Source: Leishmania mexicana MHOM/GT/2001/U1103 (Eukaryota > Euglenozoa > Kinetoplastea > Trypanosomatida > Trypanosomatidae). From it: a stretch of 64,000 bases of DNA. Of the stretch, positions 60,499 through 64,000 are shown piece by piece; within the stretch, counting starts at the first letter, position 1; each line of letters starts with the position of its first letter. The translations under genes and the position numbers were made by a program. The stretch spans positions 348,573 through 412,572 of the forward strand of contig NC_018323.1 of the NCBI RefSeq assembly GCF_000234665.1, given 5' to 3'. The notes under the pieces are model-generated. The model saw nothing but the letters and a program-made list of their open reading frames with translations. It was not told the origin of the DNA and did not search any database.

Positions 60499-63400
60499 AT
60501 GAGCACCGAGCGGCTGGCCCGCGCCACTGCGCAGCCGACCCTGCCAGCCAACGCAAACATCTTCATGATTGATGTTCGCAAGGGCCAACGCAAGTCAAAG
60601 CGGGTGAACCCCAAGTCCACCATGGCCTCCATCATAACTGCCCACCGCGCCGAGGCGCAGAAGGCGAAGGAGGAGCTCGACAAGGACGACGCCTACACCC
60701 CGCCGTTAATTTTTCTTTTCAGGACGGACGACACAAAGAAGCAAGCGGCGCGGCGGCAGGAGCAGATGGACGTCCAGCTCGACGCGCTCGGCGCCTTCGG
60801 TGAATTCCGAGCGTGTGTGCTCGATGGCATCAAATCCCGCCACTGGACGCGCTACATCGACTCGCCAACTACGCCAGACAGACCCACTCCTGCCAAGGCT
60901 GAGAGCGCCTCCTCGAGAGATGCACCGCATACCGCGTCTGTGGCCGCGGCGGTCGCAGCAGCTGTTGACCCCGCGGTCGTGCCCCCCAGTGGTGCTGGTG
61001 ATGCGCTGGCGAGCCTTTTTCCAAATTCGGGGGGCTTTGCGGGAAGCGAAGGCAAAAGCCGCACTGGTACAGCGGAAGCACCGGTTGCCGCCGTGTCTCC
61101 GCGTGCGTCGGCAGCCGGAGCAGCGGAAGGCGCCGCAGGTGCGGCCAAAGAGGCCGACGACGTGGAGGGCGAGGATGAAGAAGTGTGGGAAGAGGTCGAG
61201 GTCGACGAGGGTGAGGAGGCCGTCGAAGGGGACGACGGCGGTGGCGGCGGTACAAACAGTGCTGCTGACGACAACGGCGCCGGCGCCTCCCAGTCCTGGG
61301 AAACAGCCACTTGCGTAGATCACACGGCGGCGCTCTCCATGCCGGCAAAAGAGGCCCGTCCAACGACGCCGGCGGATGCGAAGATCATTACGGCACCATC
61401 GACAGCGAAGAGGAGCGTTAATACAGTTTGGGCCCATGTGAAGAGCCAAACCCCCTCTGGCGGCAGCACGGCCAGCGCTGCAGCCCTGGTGGCTGCTGCA
61501 GAGGCCTCGTCGCGAAAGCACGAGAACACGGCCGAAGAGGATGCAGTGGATGTGGCAGATTTGGACGGCGACGACGTTACCGCCGATGCAGCATCGCCGG
61601 CGGTGCCAAGTCTGGCTGACCCCATGGACAACGCAGATGGTGTCAGCATCACTGACGCACCACGAAGGAGCGGACCTGAGAGCGACAGCGATGGTCGGCT
61701 ATTCCTCGCCACAGCTCATGCACCTCCACTAGCGGAACCGGCTCCACTGACGCGCTCAACGGACGCAGAGGCACTGCTCTCTCTGGAAGAGCTGGAAGAG
61801 TTCGACATTGACGGTCCTATGAGTGAAACCATTACTGCAGGCGCACCTGCAGAAGCGGCCGTGTCAGCGTTGGCCGATGCCACGCCCGAGGCTTTGAGCA
61901 CCGCAACAACGAAAGACGCAGAGTCCTCGGCAGCAGAGCATTTCGCGGCTATAAGCGTGTCGGGTGATGACGACATCACTGCACCTGAGGAAGCAGCGGG
62001 AGAAGCGTCAGCGAGTAACCATATCAGCGGGCCGGCGGCACTAGACACCGCTGCCGAATCCCTCACGGAGGTGCTGCAGGAAGATGCAGCGGCATGCGTT
62101 GCGGCCGGAGCAGCAGACGATGGGCCGACGTTGACCGCATCCGAAGGCGGCAGTGCACACACGGAAGTGGAGGTGAAGGACGCAGAAGAAGAGGCAGTAT
62201 CGACCACGGCTGCCGAAGACAGCTCGAACGCAGCGGCTTTCAGCGCGGCTGCACCCGCGCCTCCCGTGTCACCGCCGAAGCCGTCTATTTCCATGCCGGT
62301 GTACCCAGAAGTAGTATCACGGCTGTATTACGGGGCGACAACGGTGCACCTCTCCGACCGCGCCTTCATTGAGCTGCCTGCCACCGCGAACGTGCTCGTG
62401 ATCGACCATCTCGATTGGGACGATGCTCACCTGGCGGCGATCGAGGCAGCGCTGGAGCAGGTTGACCCAGTTGCCGGGCACGTGTTGCTCTACCCGGATG
62501 CTTACGCGCCGCAGAGCGAGCACGTGATGGGGGACATAAACACTTACCGCCGCTCTCTCCTGCCCTTCATCTTCGTCTTCCGCACCCAGCTCTCCACCGA
62601 GGTCGCGATGGCCGTGCAGCGCCGCCTCGCCAACGCCCTGCATGCGCGCCCCACGCTGGACAGCGCCGCGCAGCAATCGTTGGTGGCGGGGCAAAACGAT
62701 CGCACGTCTGTGTGTGTGCTGAGCGCCGCGGAGAGCGAGAAAGGCGGCGAGAACCCGATGCTGGCACCGCAGCCGCGCAAGGCAACTCCGGCATCACCCC
62801 GGCGCGCAGTTGATGCCCCGGTCCGCGAGAGCAGCACCGCCGCGACGGCCGCAGCGTCGCCCTTGCATCGCACACCTCCAGCGGCGACGGAAGGACAGCA
62901 GAGGGGTGGTAATGCTGGCGGCGCGACAGACAATGCCGTGCAACTACTGTGGGACCTTCTCAACAGCGTTTCCTTCGATGCCTCCTCCTCGAAAAAGTCG
63001 GCGGCGTCGGTAGCAGCGCCGAGCGCGCAAGTGGAGGTTCAGCGAAGCCACCATGGCGACTGCAACGGAAATGGCGGAGCGGCGGCGGAACGGCGGCAGC
63101 GAATCCCCGCGCCAGGCGCCTCCTCTGCCCGGGGGAGCGCGGATAAAGCAGAGCCAGTTAACAGCTGCCCTGCAGGAACCACAACTAACATAACGACTAG
63201 CACCAGTGACACTCGAGAGACCAGCCATGGGCACATTACCGCGAACACTGTTGTGGACGACGCTACACTCTCACAGCCATCTCGACTTGCATACGCGCCA
63301 AGTCTTCTGAACTCGGAAGTCGCCGCCCCGTTCCTCAGCGCGAGCGCGAGAGCTGATGCAGCCGGCGGCGCAGACGCTGCACGCCAGAAGTTTCCTGCGA

Positions 63401-64000
63401 CAACGCTGCTAGCCGAGTCGGCCGACGTACACGGAAGCACCGCCATGATCAAGGGTGGCCTCTTCAACTTTGGTGCCATCACGTTCGGCAGAGACAGCGG
63501 GTACTACACCACAGCGGTGCCGCGGCTTCGACGAGCCTCCGGTTCACGATGGGGCATGAACGATGATGACGACGACGTCGACGGGGAGCACAACGCGACA
63601 GACGCGGCAGACGGCGCAGCGACAAGCTCAACTCTCGGCAGTGTGAGTGATTTGGGCCTGTACCCCGTAAGTGAGAGCGTGGCTGCCACTCGTGCGGAAG
63701 CAGCGCGCATCAGCAGGCAAAACGGCGGCGGCAGTCCGTTTACGGATGAGGAGATCGCCAAGATCGAGGAGGAGATCATCCTCGCGCAGCTTAGGAAGAA
63801 GGAGAGGAAGGAGCGGCGCAGCGAGGCGCGCAGGGCGATGCGGGCGAAGGCCAAGGAAGCCAAGTCACAGTTTGCCTGCAAGACCGCATCATCGTCGTCA
63901 CCTGTGTCGTCCGCGCCCTCCACCCCCAAGGGCTCGCGCCTGTGGAAACAACGGCTTCCGGGCAGTCGAAACGGGTCCGACTCGTCCAAGGAGACCGCCA
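60499..64000 (+). CDS. Large low-complexity protein, 3' end outside the window
   Basis: From the ATG at 60499 the frame stays open to the edge: at least 1167 codons. I do not recognise the family. The first 130 residues look folded (NANIFMIDVRKGQRKSKRVN, MASIITAHRAEAQKAKEEL, RTDDTKKQAARRQEQMDVQL, FRACVLDGIKSRHWTRYID). Residues about 135-595 are Ala/Glu/Asp/Ser-rich, with an acidic stretch (VEGEDEEVWEEVEVDEGEE) near 225. A compact island at about 595-720 (VYPEVVSRLYYGATTVHLSD, ELPATANVLVIDHLDWDD, VAGHVLLYPDAYAPQSEH, YRRSLLPFIFVFRTQLS) is the best candidate for a domain. A further disordered region leads to a basic helix (about 1085-1125, EEIAKIEEEIILAQLRKKERKERRS). No enzyme motif, signal peptide or membrane span is seen. 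Confidence 0.78.
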   Translation, partial: MSTERLARATAQPTLPANANIFMIDVRKGQRKSKRVNPKSTMASIITAHRAEAQKAKEELDKDDAYTPPLIFLFRTDDTKKQAARRQEQMDVQLDALGAFGEFRACVLDGIKSRHWTRYIDSPTTPDRPTPAKAESASSRDAPHTASVAAAVAAAVDPAVVPPSGAGDALASLFPNSGGFAGSEGKSRTGTAEAPVAAVSPRASAAGAAEGAAGAAKEADDVEGEDEEVWEEVEVDEGEEAVEGDDGGGGGTNSAADDNGAGASQSWETATCVDHTAALSMPAKEARPTTPADAKIITAPSTAKRSVNTVWAHVKSQTPSGGSTASAAALVAAAEASSRKHENTAEEDAVDVADLDGDDVTADAASPAVPSLADPMDNADGVSITDAPRRSGPESDSDGRLFLATAHAPPLAEPAPLTRSTDAEALLSLEELEEFDIDGPMSETITAGAPAEAAVSALADATPEALSTATTKDAESSAAEHFAAISVSGDDDITAPEEAAGEASASNHISGPAALDTAAESLTEVLQEDAAACVAAGAADDGPTLTASEGGSAHTEVEVKDAEEEAVSTTAAEDSSNAAAFSAAAPAPPVSPPKPSISMPVYPEVVSRLYYGATTVHLSDRAFIELPATANVLVIDHLDWDDAHLAAIEAALEQVDPVAGHVLLYPDAYAPQSEHVMGDINTYRRSLLPFIFVFRTQLSTEVAMAVQRRLANALHARPTLDSAAQQSLVAGQNDRTSVCVLSAAESEKGGENPMLAPQPRKATPASPRRAVDAPVRESSTAATAAASPLHRTPPAATEGQQRGGNAGGATDNAVQLLWDLLNSVSFDASSSKKSAASVAAPSAQVEVQRSHHGDCNGNGGAAAERRQRIPAPGASSARGSADKAEPVNSCPAGTTTNITTSTSDTRETSHGHITANTVVDDATLSQPSRLAYAPSLLNSEVAAPFLSASARADAAGGADAARQKFPATTLLAESADVHGSTAMIKGGLFNFGAITFGRDSGYYTTAVPRLRRASGSRWGMNDDDDDVDGEHNATDAADGAATSSTLGSVSDLGLYPVSESVAATRAEAARISRQNGGGSPFTDEEIAKIEEEIILAQLRKKERKERRSEARRAMRAKAKEAKSQFACKTASSSSPVSSAPSTPKGSRLWKQRLPGSRNGSDSSKETA

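Overview
The window is a gene-sparse, GC-rich stretch of trypanosomatid chromosome, most likely Leishmania. Every gene I can support reads on the plus strand. None shows a cis-intron. Gene starts follow a polypyrimidine tract and an AG dinucleotide, the signature of spliced-leader trans-splicing. The intergenic spacers are long, C/T-rich and full of CA/TG, poly-C and TA microsatellites, as expected inside one polycistronic transcription unit. Four copies of what looks like one degenerate SIDER2-type retroposon family, an element known from Leishmania, point to that genus. The gene content and order resemble what I remember of Leishmania chromosome 19, but this is from memory and was not searched.

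Layout. Positions 2-178 hold the end of an upstream gene. Next comes a folate/biopterin-type transporter (1900-3918). Three cytoskeleton-flavoured or unknown proteins follow: a possible degenerate kinesin motor (7140-9812), a CAP-Gly coiled-coil protein (10573-12534) and an unrecognised 806-residue protein (13550-15970). An LC8-type dynein light chain (16634-16972), a secreted FKBP-fold protein (17904-18515) and a FYVE-finger protein (21730-24615) come next. A 56-codon gene for a probable mitochondrial protein lies at 26862-27032. The centre is a tandem array of three acyl-CoA synthetase (4-coumarate:CoA ligase-like) genes at 29622-31574, 34772-36673 and 41428-43416. It is followed by an inflated LST8 homologue (46435-48888), a TruA-fold protein lacking the catalytic aspartate (50779-52824), a Cir_N-domain protein (54025-54888), the cytosolic phenylalanyl-tRNA synthetase beta chain (55682-57583), and a long low-complexity protein that runs off the right edge (60499-64000).

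The neighbours do not form a pathway, as is usual in these polycistronic units; control is expected through untranslated regions. The most informative observations are these. The synthetase array shows fresh gene conversion, and its members differ in their 3' regions: copies 2 and 3 carry an almost identical SIDER2 element, copy 1 does not. Several proteins keep a fold but have lost or split hallmark residues (kinesin-like, FKBP, TruA, FYVE). A few short candidate genes sit right behind good splice acceptors in otherwise empty spacers. I found no convincing tRNA, rRNA or snoRNA gene, no CRISPR array and no autonomous mobile element with coding capacity.
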